Source of the DNA: Phlegmacium glaucopus
Lineage: Eukaryota; Basidiomycota; Agaricomycetes; Agaricales; Cortinariaceae
DNA: 64,000 nucleotides
Direction of reading: 5' to 3'
Assembly: GCA_015039465.1 (NCBI GenBank)
Contig: MU130037.1
Coordinates: 23,911-87,910 of the forward strand
Shown: positions 48,165 to 59,600 of the stretch, piece by piece
How positions within the stretch are numbered: the first letter of the stretch is position 1
How the letters are laid out: every line of letters begins with the position of its first letter
Notes under the pieces: model-generated
The model's database searches: none
The model's input: the letters and a program-made list of their open reading frames with translations, nothing else
What the model was told of the DNA's origin: nothing
Program-made: the position numbers and the translations under genes

Positions 48165-49825
48165 ATGCATTGTCGCAATCCATATTCCAATCCACCAGAT
48201 TTCTTAGCTCTAGCGGCTGAATATCAAGATACTTCATCTCGACCTCGAACGACGATTAATTTTCGAAATGAAGCAGCCCAGAGGTATGTGCTACTACATC
48301 ATTGGACACGAACGTTTTTTTTCAGTTGCGTGGACTTTACTTAGGACAGACGGTTGACGGAAGCTATTATGTTCTGTCATTTCGGTATTACGCTTCGCAT
48401 TCCTGAAAACAGATTATGTCCACCGGTCAGTCCAACCAGGCCCGTATACGTCCCCAAAGTGATTCTCAAAAGTCGGGTTTAGGTCCCGAATCGGTAGTCT
48501 GGATTTTGTTTTCGCGAGATGGTCAAGTCTCACCGTATGGATCATAGGCTGAACTACATACTTTGGATCCAAGATATTGTTCACGCACACGATTACGTGT
48601 TCGGGAATCCTCTTCGGCGCGTACGGGGTATTGACATGTATGTCGTCTCGGACAAATAAAATCTTCTCTGTAGGGAACTGATGACAGATTTTCACAGAGG
48701 AACGGGGTCAACTGCTATATATCCTTTCCTCGGGTGTAAATTGGAGCCGGAATGGGAGTTTGTCGCTACTGGTATGATCCATTCCCTCCAGTGCTGCATT
48801 AATTGAGAGATAAAATAGAACTTGACGACATATCATACAATTGTGCCAATGAAAACGTGAGCAGGAATAGCATGCAGTCCCGCATCCGCCTTGAGAAAGC
48901 CACTCGAGGAGGGAGTATCTTTTTACCTTGGAAGGGAATCCTAAATCAAAGTTCGTAAAAATATTATATTTCATACCTTCAATAACTCACCTTATTTTTG
49001 TTTTATATAGCTTTGAGTTCACGATGTGCAATCCACATTTTTACACTAGTTCCGAAGAAGTAGCCCAGTCAGCGAGTGAAAAGGACCTTGCGCCTAATGC
49101 GGTAAGCAACTTTTTACCTTTGTGGTCTGATAGTCAATAGTAACAGCGTTCAATCTAGGCCGGGAGCTGATATCGAGATGATATTCGCCGATGGCGGGGA
49201 AGAAGGATTCGTCGGTCAAATGGTTGAGGAAAGTGAACGTTTTCAAACCCGATGCAAGTATGTCTCGTCGCTTATTTTTACCCTTTCCAACTCACCCATT
49301 CTTACAAGGTGGTATACCTCGATGCTAGGGAAGATGTCATCTGTGACCACCATTGTAGAAAACTTGCATAAACGCGCTGTACGTGTTACTTTCAAACTTA
49401 TCGCCACTCTCACCTTTTTTTACATTTTAAGTAGATTATGAACTACGCAATTACAGAGGTTGTTCAGGGCCAGACGCGTCGTTCGGCGGTCGGATGGCCA
49501 TTCATCGATATGCATCTCCCTGATGTAAGTATTCTGTGTAGGCCTTTTCGAGTCAGTTCTAATCCAGCCTTTTCAAAGGTCTATAGCGCGTCTCCCTTCA
49601 ATCGTTGCGGGCCATCCGCCGTATCAACTCATGCCACTTCCTAATACATTAACTCAGTCATTTCCGAACTGCTCAGCCCCTATATCAGCAGACATTCTTG
49701 ACCGAAATCTTCGCCTGGTCGAAGGTGTATCCGCAACTAACAGACATCCAGCATCCGTCAGTAACGCTGTTTCTTCTTCTTCAGCTTCAAGAACCTTGGC
49801 TGTGGAAGCTGAAGGGAATACATGA
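48165..49825 (+). pseudogene. METTL16-type m6A methyltransferase, copy E
   Basis: Start M-H-C-R-N-P-Y-S-N-P-P (48165), as in the METTL16 N-terminus. R-L-N-Y-I-L-W-I-Q-D-I-V and G-I-D-I-G-T-G-S-T-A-I-Y-P follow. Three lesions are visible. One T is missing in the T-run at about 48922 (compare 4548), which shifts the frame and meets a stop at the end of that exon. The catalytic N-P-P-F is changed to N-P-H-F (about 49035). TGA replaces the TGG-TCT region, ending the frame at 49825. A short internal segment after exon 1 (present in copy F, 56572-56650) is also missing. Confidence 0.8.
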
Positions 49826-50049
49826 TCTCGAAATGCGCGACGTCGTCGTCGCTTAAATTTAAAGTATTCAATTCGTGAAGATTAATGCGTGAGGAAAAAA
49901 TACCTATGTTTTTCTTGTAAATTTGCCATTTGTGGCCTGACATATCCGCTTTTGGGTGTTTTGAAGGGGGGAAAAGGGTCCACGAGAGCCTAAAGAAAAA
50001 AATCGACCCCGGGTATTTTTAAAAAATTTGGTGCCCCCTTGTCAGTACT

Positions 50050-50293
50050 GTTACCTTTTCGTCAGAGGAAAATCATCATAAATTTGATCGATATGATATT
50101 GATAATCACTATGATCATCTTTTTTGGTGACAGATTTCAATGATGGATCATGGAAGCTACTAGCAGTGACAGGCCCACCGTTAAAAAACCCGGTTACCCA
50201 AGGTAACAAGTTGCATGATCATTTTCTGCCTCAACTAGAGACGATGATATTGGCATTCAACAAAGTGATGATATCGAGATAGTAGATAGATGA
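50050..50293 (+). pseudogene. Internally deleted 7-TM gene relic (second copy)
   Basis: Same structure as 5715-5953: 7-TM 5' flank with GTTACC-CAA-GGTAAC near 50193, joined directly to the C-terminal codons D-I-G-I-Q-Q-S-D-D-I-E, then a TAG in place of Met (AGATAGTAGATAGATGA at 50277-50293). Confidence 0.65.
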
Positions 50294-51544
50294 ACACATA
50301 GAGTTCAGAGGCAGGATACACTAGACTTGTAGATATGTCACATATGCATAAACTGTGGTCGTGGTCGAAAACATCCATAACGAGCGCTGGGCACCTTATT
50401 TCACCTTACACTGCATTTCGTCTTTGCCTGCTACGTCAACAATTGGATTGGACCTCTTTCGCGGAATCCAAAGGTTCATCAAGTACGGCATCAAGTCCAC
50501 GAACCAAACCTTTTTGAAACCAAAATGAGAAAATCAACAAAAGAATGAGGTGAAGTTTCCATCATCGGCATGTATGTGTCTGTCAATGGCATCACGATAG
50601 TTAATCACTTGAGCCGCAGTTTCTGATGAGAGACAAAGTTCGAACAGATATCAGACTTACAATACTATTAACTTATCTGCTGCGTCTCCCTTGTAACGCC
50701 ATGACTTGTATTTTTAAGCTGATCCAGGGAGATGCAGTTGAGGGCGGATGGGTGTTCCTCCAGTCGAATGGAAGCTTTCTAACTGGATTCCTGGCGCTCT
50801 GTAGCTGACGCCTGTTAGTTTCGAGAGGTTTGGTGGAATGCAGCCTTGGTTCAACTCGGCACTTCCGCTGAGTTTGAAATAAAAGTAGTACAAAGTCCGA
50901 GATCCGAGGACTACCGATATGTTCGATCTCGATGCTGACAACGGTTAGACCAACCCCTTCAACGCACACCTACAAGACGATGGTTCACTACATATATGCA
51001 GAAACATTGAACACAAAAGGTCAATATTAACACGCATACAATAACTTACTGCGCGTCTTCAAATACTCACTTCATTGTCTTCAGCATCTTCTCTCTCTTA
51101 TTTTTACACTCCCTTACGATATACCGAGTCATAAAACGCCTTCAACAGATGTTAGAGTGGAGGGAAACAAGATGGGAGCGTTGATCGGTGTGTTAACTAT
51201 CAGAAAAGCGACCTACCCTAGGTTTGTCCGCGTTTGAATACATCATAAGTTTGATCGATAGATAATCACTATAATCATCCTTTTGGTGATATATTTCAAT
51301 GATGGAAGCTACCAGTAGTGAGGCCAGGCTTACCTTAAAAAAAACTCGATTACCCAAGGTAACAGGTTCCATAGCCTCAAACTAACACATTCCTACCTGA
51401 CCGAAAATCTGATTCTGATTATGACAGCAACAGTTTGTTGAGATTTCAAGCTTTACCATAGTGACTTTATTTGATATAGATGCTAGATTCATATATAAAG
51501 CAATGGTCAGAGATGAAATAGGTCATTACAACAGACACGAAGTC
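50294..51544 (+). promoter_or_regulatory. Spacer and 5' flank of 7-TM copy F
   Basis: 50294-50940 matches parts of the A spacer. A segment of about 115 bp at 50730-50845 is absent from the corresponding places near 7130 and 58862, flanked by similar GATCCAGG/TGGAATG words. From about 50940 the repeated flank runs to the gene, with ATTACC-CAA-GGTAAC near 51348 and TATATAAA at 51492-51499. No gene could be supported. Confidence 0.45.
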
Positions 51545-52799
51545 ATGAAGCTAACTCTTGGAGACTTTAGTTTCATTGGAATATTTCTCGAATGCTTCCT
51601 CTATGGTAAGACATTTTTTGTACAACCTGCACGGCCCTTTAATTGCTAAAGAAGTATAATATTAATCTGTCCCAGGACTTTATTCTGGCATATTTGCCAT
51701 ATATTTACAAGGAACATTGAAAAGAAGCACCAACAAGAGGAACAATATCCTTTTCTACGCTCTCTGTGCTCTCTATGTTCTATCTGCTGTTACCATCGTG
51801 GCCGATATAGCAAATTTCACATATGCTGTTGTTAGTAAAAATTCTATCAGTAACGATAACCATCTTTTTTTACGCTTTCAGTTGTGCAGATTTTATGGAA
51901 TCCAACAACAATACTCCGACTCAGTTTTCTTCAAACCACAGTAGTTGGTTTCTGTGATTTCATTGCTCAATCCATCCTGGTATATATACACTGCTAGGCC
52001 TATCATTTATTTTACTGATGCAAATCTTAAAGATATACCGTTGCTGGATTGTGTGGGGTTGCAATATCCGTGTTGTGATCCTTCCTTCAATCTTAGCAGT
52101 TGCATACTTAGGTCAGTCAACCTATCTTATTTGACTGGCCAATTTCAAATCATTTCCTCTAGTTATCTGGCTAGTATCTAACAGCTTCCAGTTCATCCTC
52201 TCAGGCCAAGTTGTACAACTTGTCTGGTCGTATAGGGTGAACCTGGCAGCTCTTGCCATTTCTATGACCGTGAATGCTCTGGTGACGTTCTTGATTGTGT
52301 TCAAGATCTTCAGGGTGTACCGTGAAATCGGGTCTACCTCAGACGACCAAAGTTTGGGCGCTACTGGGGGGAGAAAATTTCGGGCTGTCATGTTCATAAT
52401 AATTGAATCTGGCATGATATTGTTTTCAATCCAATTAGCTCGTGTCCTGGGTACCATTTTTATAGAAACGGACGCTGGCTTTATAATTCTTCAGATCATC
52501 ATTGCTATCCACCAAATGTTGAACGTGATTACAACATCAATTCCTGCTACTTCTTATTATACTGATAGCATTGGTCTGTCTAGGGTATAACACCTACAAT
52601 CATCCTGGTGCGGGTCTCCATGGGATTGTCCTTCCACGATAAGGAATCCATGAGAGAATCTACCATTGAGAGTTTGCGCTTTGTGGCCAACAATCCAAAT
52701 TCAATATCGGAAACGGAAGATCATGATGCCGGTATTGTCAATGTAGACGATAACATTGGCGTTCGACAAGGTGACGATATCGAGATGGTAGATAGATGA
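51545..52799 (+). CDS. 7-TM membrane protein, copy F
   Basis: Exons 51545-51605, 51676-51849, 51882-51979, 52033-52111, 52163-52524 and 52584-52799; 990 nt, 329 residues. Exon 2 has one extra codon relative to copies D and E. The helix with D-F-I-A-Q-S-I-L has G-F-C-D instead of G-C-C-D. The frame is open with GT-AG introns. The acidic tail ends E-M-V-D-R. The alternative upstream start is at 51503. Confidence 0.85.
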
Positions 52800-53352
52800 T
52801 CACATCGAGCCCGGAGGCAGCATTCAAGGCAGCATGCACTAGACTTGTAGAGTACATAAACTGGCCTTGGTCAAAAACTTCCATAATGAGCGCTGGGCAC
52901 CTTATTTCACCTTATAATATACCGTAGGCTATTTCTTATCTCTCCCCTGTTGATTATCCATTTTTTTGCACCTAGCAGGATAGCCATCGAGCTTTGTATA
53001 TTTCATGTTCACATTTCGTCTTCGAAATACTCACTGTATTGTATTCAGCCATCTTCTCCTTCATTCCTTTGATAAGTTACCCAGTCATAAAAGGCCTTCA
53101 AAAGATATTAGAGCGTTGGGAAAGATCAGTTCAAATGTTGGTGGGGTCGAGATGGCAGTGTTGATCGGGTGTTCATCATCGGAGAAACGACATAACATAT
53201 AAGACGTTCCCTTGCCCAATCGGGGAGGAGATGGGTCAATCAAGCCAACCCATTTTTCATTGACACTTTTCAAATCAATCAGATAATACGCATCGACGCA
53301 CGCACCCAACTCGTGTATAGCTTTGAACTAAAGTCGTAGCCTAATGGCGGTT
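52800..53352. other. Intergenic segment, unit F
   Basis: Shared 3' intergenic sequence. No gene was seen. Confidence 0.6.
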
Positions 53353-56300
53353 CTAGCGTCTATTACGACTCAACCCAACAACTCCTCCAGCAGACAGTGG
53401 TAAACCTCCTCCTCCTCCCGCAGCACCTCGTCTCATCTCCTCTTCATCCAACCCCGCCTCTTCCAAAATCTTCTCAACCTCTGCTAAAATCGGTTTATAC
53501 GCAGCATTAAAAGGCAGCATTAAAAATGATCGCAACGAACAAAAAAAATAGTCCAAAAACAACGTACTATATCGTTCTTCAGCAAGTGTAAATCCATCTC
53601 TACGTAGTTGTTTCCCTTGATTATCGCTATTGCCATGGGCCTTTTGAGTCCAGTATTCACCTGGGAAGCGTGGGTTAGGTCAGAAGAATACAGAAGAGGC
53701 AGAGAGAGAGACTACTAACGTGAACGAGCGTAGAACATGGCTAACGTTTCTCCAGGTAACGGAGTACTTTGTATATCTTCCGGTGAACGTGTGGTATCTT
53801 TCGATACACCCATGAAAGCTGTTGCTTGAGAGCGAAGTTCATCCTGAAGAGAGAAGATAGTTAGAAAAACTTGAAGAGCGCACGTTGGATGGGGAGAGAA
53901 TGAATTTTTTACCTGAGATAGTTTGGGCTCCTCGTCAATGAGTTCGATTTTTGTTGTTGATTGATCCTCCTCAGGCTCCCCACTCTCGACTGCGTTCTCC
54001 ACAACTTCCTCCTCGTCAGCATTATCTCCATCTCCATCCCTTTCTTCCTCATCCTCTTCATCGTCACCGTCATCGTCGTCGTCATCGCTATCATCGTCGT
54101 CATCGCTATCATCGTCCTCGTCGTCGTCGCTGCTACTTTCTACATCACCGCCCGGGATAACGACATCACTCTCCTTCAAACAAACATACTTGTCCATTTT
54201 ATCCAGTTGAAGTGAGTAAAAATCGTCCAAAGTATATTCGCGTGATCCACGTTCATAGATTCCTCCATATCTATGAAATAAGAAAGGTTTTAACTCCCAG
54301 ATTTTTCAGATGACAGGAGAGAGGCCTCCTTACATGTAGAGTGTGTTTCGGAGAACTGCTAACATGGCATTATATCTTGGCAGAGGAGTTGTGAGCAAGG
54401 GATCGGTAGGATCAGGTCCGTCGAGTGTCGCTGTCTTAGAGGTCTTGGGGGCAGGTGGCTGTACCTGTGATTTTACGGTTTCGACAACTTGAACTATACT
54501 ATAAAAACAAAAGGATACATACCTCGTCTTCGGCTTCATCGTCCTCCTCTGCACCGCTATTTTGCTCCTTCCACTTCGCATCTTTATCCTTTTGTTTGTT
54601 CTTTGCGCCTTTAGACCTGGCACCACCCTTCGCTTTTGGTTTTTCAACGTCATACTGCTCCATTTTCCCTTCCCACTGAGTCGATATCCGTACCTATCAA
54701 AAAAAAAAGAGAAGAGAACTGATCAGCCCCCATAAAACGTGTATAAAAAAGAAGGCAACTTACAAATCATTCCAAAAAACACTTTCCAATGTCTCTTCGT
54801 TAGTATCTTCATCTGTAACACCTCTAAAAAGGATCCCCATCCCTTTTCCTGCCCATAGAATCATCGTACAACCACTACGAAGAGAAGGGGCGTATGCATC
54901 GGATGCGCGTTTACGTCGTTCCCATTTGATCGTTAGTTGAGTTTCAGGTTGCTTGTTAGGCGATTTCGATGTAGTTTTTGGCGGTGCGTTAATTGGTTTC
55001 TGAGTCTGCAGTAGAGGGTAATGTGATTCTTGAGGAGACTTTGGTTAGCATAATTATAGAAGGGAAAGATGTGGAAAGAAGTGCATTACTTCATTAACCA
55101 GGTATCATCGAGCATTACGCCAACTGGACGTTTCCCTTTTGCGTATTCCATGCAATATCCACCTAATTCCTTAGTTGTTAAGCTCGCAAGTCAGGACTCG
55201 TAGGGTTGGGAGGGGCAGACCGTGTAAGATGATGCCATCAGCGCAAGGCAGAAAGGAAAAACCACTGCGTGGTCTGTTGTTCTCTCTACTGAGAAGGCGA
55301 TGTTCACCTGGAACTTACGAGGTAAAAACTCACGATGGTTTAGCATCCATTTCTCTAAATTCGACTTGATTCCATTTGTACTCTTGCGTGTCGAATAACC
55401 ACAAGTCGTTTAGATAGCGAGCTAACGGTTAGGTGTCAGACAACTTCAATTTGAAAGTCAACACAATTGACAACGCGTACGTACTTGTCACTCCAGGATC
55501 GTAAAATCCTCCCAATAGTACAAGGTAGTGTTTCCAAAAAGCCATTCTACAATTGTTCATATATAGAAGTGGTGAACCAGAGATGGGAAGTGATTTAATG
55601 CACTAACCGATGTCCAGATCGTGCGCTAGGTCTTATTTTTGTATCGATACGGTCCCAAGAGTGAGTAGTGATATCGAAGCACCAGAAATCACGATAATGG
55701 TGAAACGCGTTTTGATGCAAAGACGAGAACTCTCCACCTATGCTTGAAGTCAACGATCAGCCGATTATGTCGAAAAAGGACTACTACGTACCGAAAAGAA
55801 AGATTTTTCCACCTCCAGCTAGCGAAACAGCTACGGCATGTGCGGATCTAGGACCTGGACAAGTTGGAGAAACGAATTTACGCCATTCGTCTTTCTCTGG
55901 TGTGTACCTAAACACATCGTTGTAGAAATACTGTGATTCAAAAAAAAGAGAAATGTTTTAGTGGGTTCGTGTAGGCATCAAAATGTTCCAGAAACTGTAC
56001 CGCTCGGCCATCCTCGCTAAAGAATTCTCCACCAATGCACCATAGATGACCTCCATTGGGACAAGCCGTCAAAGTACCGTTCGCTCGTCGACTCGGAGGT
56101 CCTCCCACGAGCTCCTCAGTCACCGTATGAGCTTCTTCCCATTCCTTCCGCATCTACTGACCACAATCGCATTATAAACTCTCTGAGATTTATCAAGTCG
56201 ATACATCGTTACCATTTCCAAGATACCTTCAAGATCGTCGTCATCTGTATCTGAATCATTCCCCTTTTTCTTGCCAGACTTCTTCCCACTAGTAGTAGAT

Positions 56301-56430
56301 CCGGACCCTTTTCAAGTTGATTTGGATTTGAGAGCGATTTTAGTTTCCTTTCGTTCAGTCTTTTTCGTTGCTTTGGCTTTTTTAGCTGCATTTGAGGCAG
56401 CTGCTGATGCGCTTGCTTGTTTCTTGATCT
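53353..56430 (-). pseudogene. Kelch/DUF4110 protein, copy F, full length but with nonsense codon
   Basis: Covers the whole gene from the Lys/Ala-rich N-terminus (A-A-K-K-A-K-A-T-K-K, about 56375) through the kelch repeats (L-W-C-I-G-G-E-F-F, about 56040; Y-N-A-M-L-A-V-L-R-N, about 54370), the acidic run (about 54070) and the DUF4110-type end (Y-K-P-I-L-A-E-V-E-K-I-L-E-E-A-G, stop at 53353). At 56312-56314 the codon corresponding to Leu in copy E is TGA, so translation from the native start would stop early. The acceptor before the last exon also lacks an AG at the place used in copies A and B (TTTTAATG here). Probably a pseudogene, unless translation starts downstream. Confidence 0.7.
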
Positions 56431-56507
56431 AACCGTGTTTCATAAATACGTAAATACATTTTATTTTTATGTACATTACTTACATAATAACTGATCTCTC
56501 TCTTCTT

Positions 56508-58635
56508 ATGCATTGTCGCAATCCTTATTCCAATCCACCAGCTTTCTCAGCTCTAGCAGCTGAATATCAACCTCTGAAAGAATTGTATGGAACATCAATT
56601 TGTACACATAAAATCTTCACTTCTTACTTCTGCTATAGCTTGATTCTCGATACTTCATCTCGACATCGGACAACGATAGATTTTCGAAATGAAGCAGCCC
56701 AGAGGTACGTGTGCTACATCATTGGATACGAACTTTTTTTCTCAGTTGGATTGGACTTTAATTAGGATAGACGGTTGACGGAAGCTATTATGCTCTGTCA
56801 TTTCGGTATTACGCTTCGTATTCCTGAAAACAGATTATGTCCTCTGGTCAGTCCAACCAGGCTCGTATGCCTCCAAAGTGATTGTAACGGTTAGGTTTAG
56901 GTCCCAACTCGGTAGCCCAGATTTTGTTTTCGCGAGATGGTCAAGTCTCACCGTATGGATGACAGACCGAACTACATCCTTTGGATCCAAGATATTGTTC
57001 ACGCACACGATTACGTGCTCGGGAATCCTCGTCCGCGCGTACGGGGTATTGACATGTATGTCATCTCGGTCAAATAAAATCCTCTCTGTAAGGAACTGAT
57101 GACAGATTTCCACAGAGGAACGGGGTCAACTGCAATATATCCTTTCCTTGATGCAAATTGGAACCGGAATAGGAGTTTGTCGCTACTGGTACGATTTTAT
57201 TCCCTTCGGTGCTGCATTAATTGAGAGATAAAAGAGAACTTGACGACAAATCATACAATTGTGCTAGTGAAAATGTGAATATAAATAACATGCAGTCCTG
57301 AATCCGCCTTGAGAAAGCCAATCGGGAAGGCAGTATCTTTTTTACCTGGGAAAGGAATCCTAAATCAAAGTTTGTAAAATATTATTATATTCGTACCTTC
57401 AATAGCTCATCTTTTTTTTCTTTTTTTTCATAAAGCTTTGAGTTCACGATGTGCAATCCACCTTTTTACATAGACTCGTGACCAGCCGGAGAGACGGCTT
57501 ACAGCGTCAACAAGGAAACCTTGTGTTCTCGAGGTTCCTCATAGAGGGAACGGTCACCAGTCTACTTTTTACACCGAAGAGGTAGTTCAGTCAGCGAGTG
57601 AAAAGGACCTTGCGCCTAATGCGGTAAGCAACTTTTTACCTTTGTGGTCTGATAGTCAATAGTAACAGCGTTCAATCTAGGTATGTACGGGAGCTGATAT
57701 CGAGATGATATTCGCCGATGGCGAGGAAGAAGGATTCGTCGGTCAAATGGTTGAGGAAAGTGAACCTTTTCAAACCAGGTGCAAGTATGTCTCGTCGCTT
57801 ATATTTACCCTTTCCAACCCCTACCAATTCACCCATTCTTACAAGGTGGTATACCTCCATGCTAGGGAAGATGTCATCTGTGACCACCATTGTAGAAAAC
57901 TTGCGTAAACGTTCTGTACGTGCTACTGTCAAACTTATCGCCACTCTCACTTTTTTTTACATTTCAAGTAGATTGTGAACTATGCAATTACACAGTTTGT
58001 TCAAGGCCAGACCCGTCGTTGGGCGTTCGGATGGTCATTCATCGCTATGCATCTCCCTGATGTGAGTGTTCTGTGTAGACCTTTCCGAGTCAGTTATAAT
58101 CCAGCCTTTTCACAAGTCTATAGCGCGTATCCTTTCAATCATTGCGGGTCATCCGCTGTACCCACTCATGCCACCTCGTAATACACTAACTCAGTCATTC
58201 CCGAACTGCTCAGTCACTATGTTAACTGACATTCTTGATCGAAATCTTCGCCTGCTCGAAGGTGTATCCGCAACTAACAGAGATCCAGGATCCGTCAGTA
58301 ACGCTGTTTCTTCTGCTTCAGCTTCAAGAACCATGTTTGCTGAAGGGAATACATGGTCTTGAAGTGCGCGACGTCGTCGTCGTTTAAATGATTCTTCTTC
58401 AACTCCTCTGGAGAATATGAATACGCGGACATCATCATCATCTTCTCGACAGCCTGCGTTCACTTGTAGCGTGCAAGTGATTGACACCCTACCGAGGACT
58501 ATGGAAGCAAGTTGGGAATTGGAGTTTCAATGGCTTTATGGTACAGATTGGACTTTATTTGAAAGTTTTGCGAGTCACATTTGGCGGAAGGTTGGGGATG
58601 ATCTGCAAGATAAAAATATTAGCGATAGGCCTTGA
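56508..58635 (+). pseudogene. METTL16-type m6A methyltransferase, copy F, full length but broken
   Basis: The only copy with both ends. Start M-H-C-R-N-P-Y-S-N-P-P at 56508; C-terminal region with W-E-L-E-F-Q-W-L-Y-G and F-A-S-H-I-W-R-K-V, ending at 58635. R-P-N-Y-I-L-W-I-Q-D, the G-T-G-S-T-A-I-Y-P-style SAM loop (about 57120), N-P-P-F (57457-57468), W-Y-T-S-M-L-G-K-M and G-Q-T-R-R-W-A-F-G-W-S-F can be read. Lesions: TGA at 57299-57301 (C-A-G-T-C-C-TGA, Arg in copy A); a 94-bp MITE directly after N-P-P-F with an in-frame stop; TGA at 58360-58362 before the Arg-rich run. Confidence 0.8.
57471..57564. mobile_element. 94-bp MITE in METTL16 copy F
   Basis: Inverted ends TAGACTCGTGACC and (reverse complement) TAGACTGGTGACC. 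A 9-bp target duplication CTTTTTACA lies at 57462-57470 and 57565-57573. It is absent from copies A and E at the same place. Insert plus duplication is 103 bp, which shifts the frame. Confidence 0.9.
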
Positions 58636-58740
58636 TACTTGTCCATTTTATCCAGTTGAAATGAGTAAAAATCGTCCAAAGTATATTTGAGTGATTCACG
58701 TTCATAGATTCCTCCATATCTATGGTTAGGAAATAAATAA
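58636..58740 (-). pseudogene. Kelch-gene exon fragment
   Basis: Matches the exon around L-Q-L-D-K-M-D-K-Y of the kelch genes (compare 54185-54275), without its neighbours. A stray duplication product placed just after METTL16 copy F. Confidence 0.7.
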
Positions 58741-59600
58741 GCCCGGCAAATCCGAGTTGTGTCAGATCAAGTGTCGAACAGATATAAGACTGATGATACT
58801 ATTAACTTATCTGCTGAATATCCCTTGTAATGCCATGACTTTTATTTTAAAGCTGATCCAGGTGGAATGAGAGATGGCAGACAGACCCTTCGTTCAACTC
58901 GGCACTTCCGCTGGGTTTGAAATAAAATTAGTGCAAAGTCCGAGTTCCGAGGACTACTAGGAATACGTTCGATCTCGATGCTGACAACTCGGAATCACGG
59001 TTAGACCAACCCCCACCTACAAGACGATGGTGCACTACATATATGCAGAAACATTGAACACAAAAGGTCAAGAATAACACGCGTACAATAACTTACTGCG
59101 CGTCTTCAAATACTCACTCCATTGTCTTCAGCATCTTCTCTCTCTTCTTTTTACACTCCCTTAGGATATACCGAGTCGTAAAACGCCTTCAACAGATGTT
59201 AGAGTGGAGGGAAACAAGATGGGAGCGTTGATCGGTGTGTTAACCATCAGAAAAGCGACCTACCATAGGTTTGTCCGCGTTTGAATACATCATAAGTTTG
59301 ATCAATAGATAATCACTATAATCATCTTTTTGGTGATATATTTCAATGATGGAAGCCACCAGTAGTGAGGCCAGGCTCACCTTAAAAATCTCGGTTACCC
59401 AAGGTAACAGGTTCCATATCCCTCAAACTAACACATTCCTACCTGACCGAAAATCTGATTCTGATTATGACAGCAACAGTTTGTTGAGATCATCACGACC
59501 TTCAAGCTTTACCATAGTGACTTTATTTGATATAGATGCTAGACTCTTATATAAACCAACGGTCAGAGATGAAATAGGTCATTACAACACACACGAAGTC
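58741..59600 (+). promoter_or_regulatory. Spacer and 5' flank of 7-TM copy G
   Basis: Repeated spacer (58750-58995) and repeated flank with GTTACC-CAA-GGTAAC near 59394 and TATATAAA at 59548-59555. The upstream ATG found in copies B, D, E and F is ACG here (about 59561). No gene was seen. Confidence 0.5.

Noticed and set aside
48414..48711. Minus-strand frames opposite METTL16 (also 4051-4335 and 56835-57113)
   Set aside because: The plus strand there encodes the recognised methyltransferase motifs; the minus frames are shadows.
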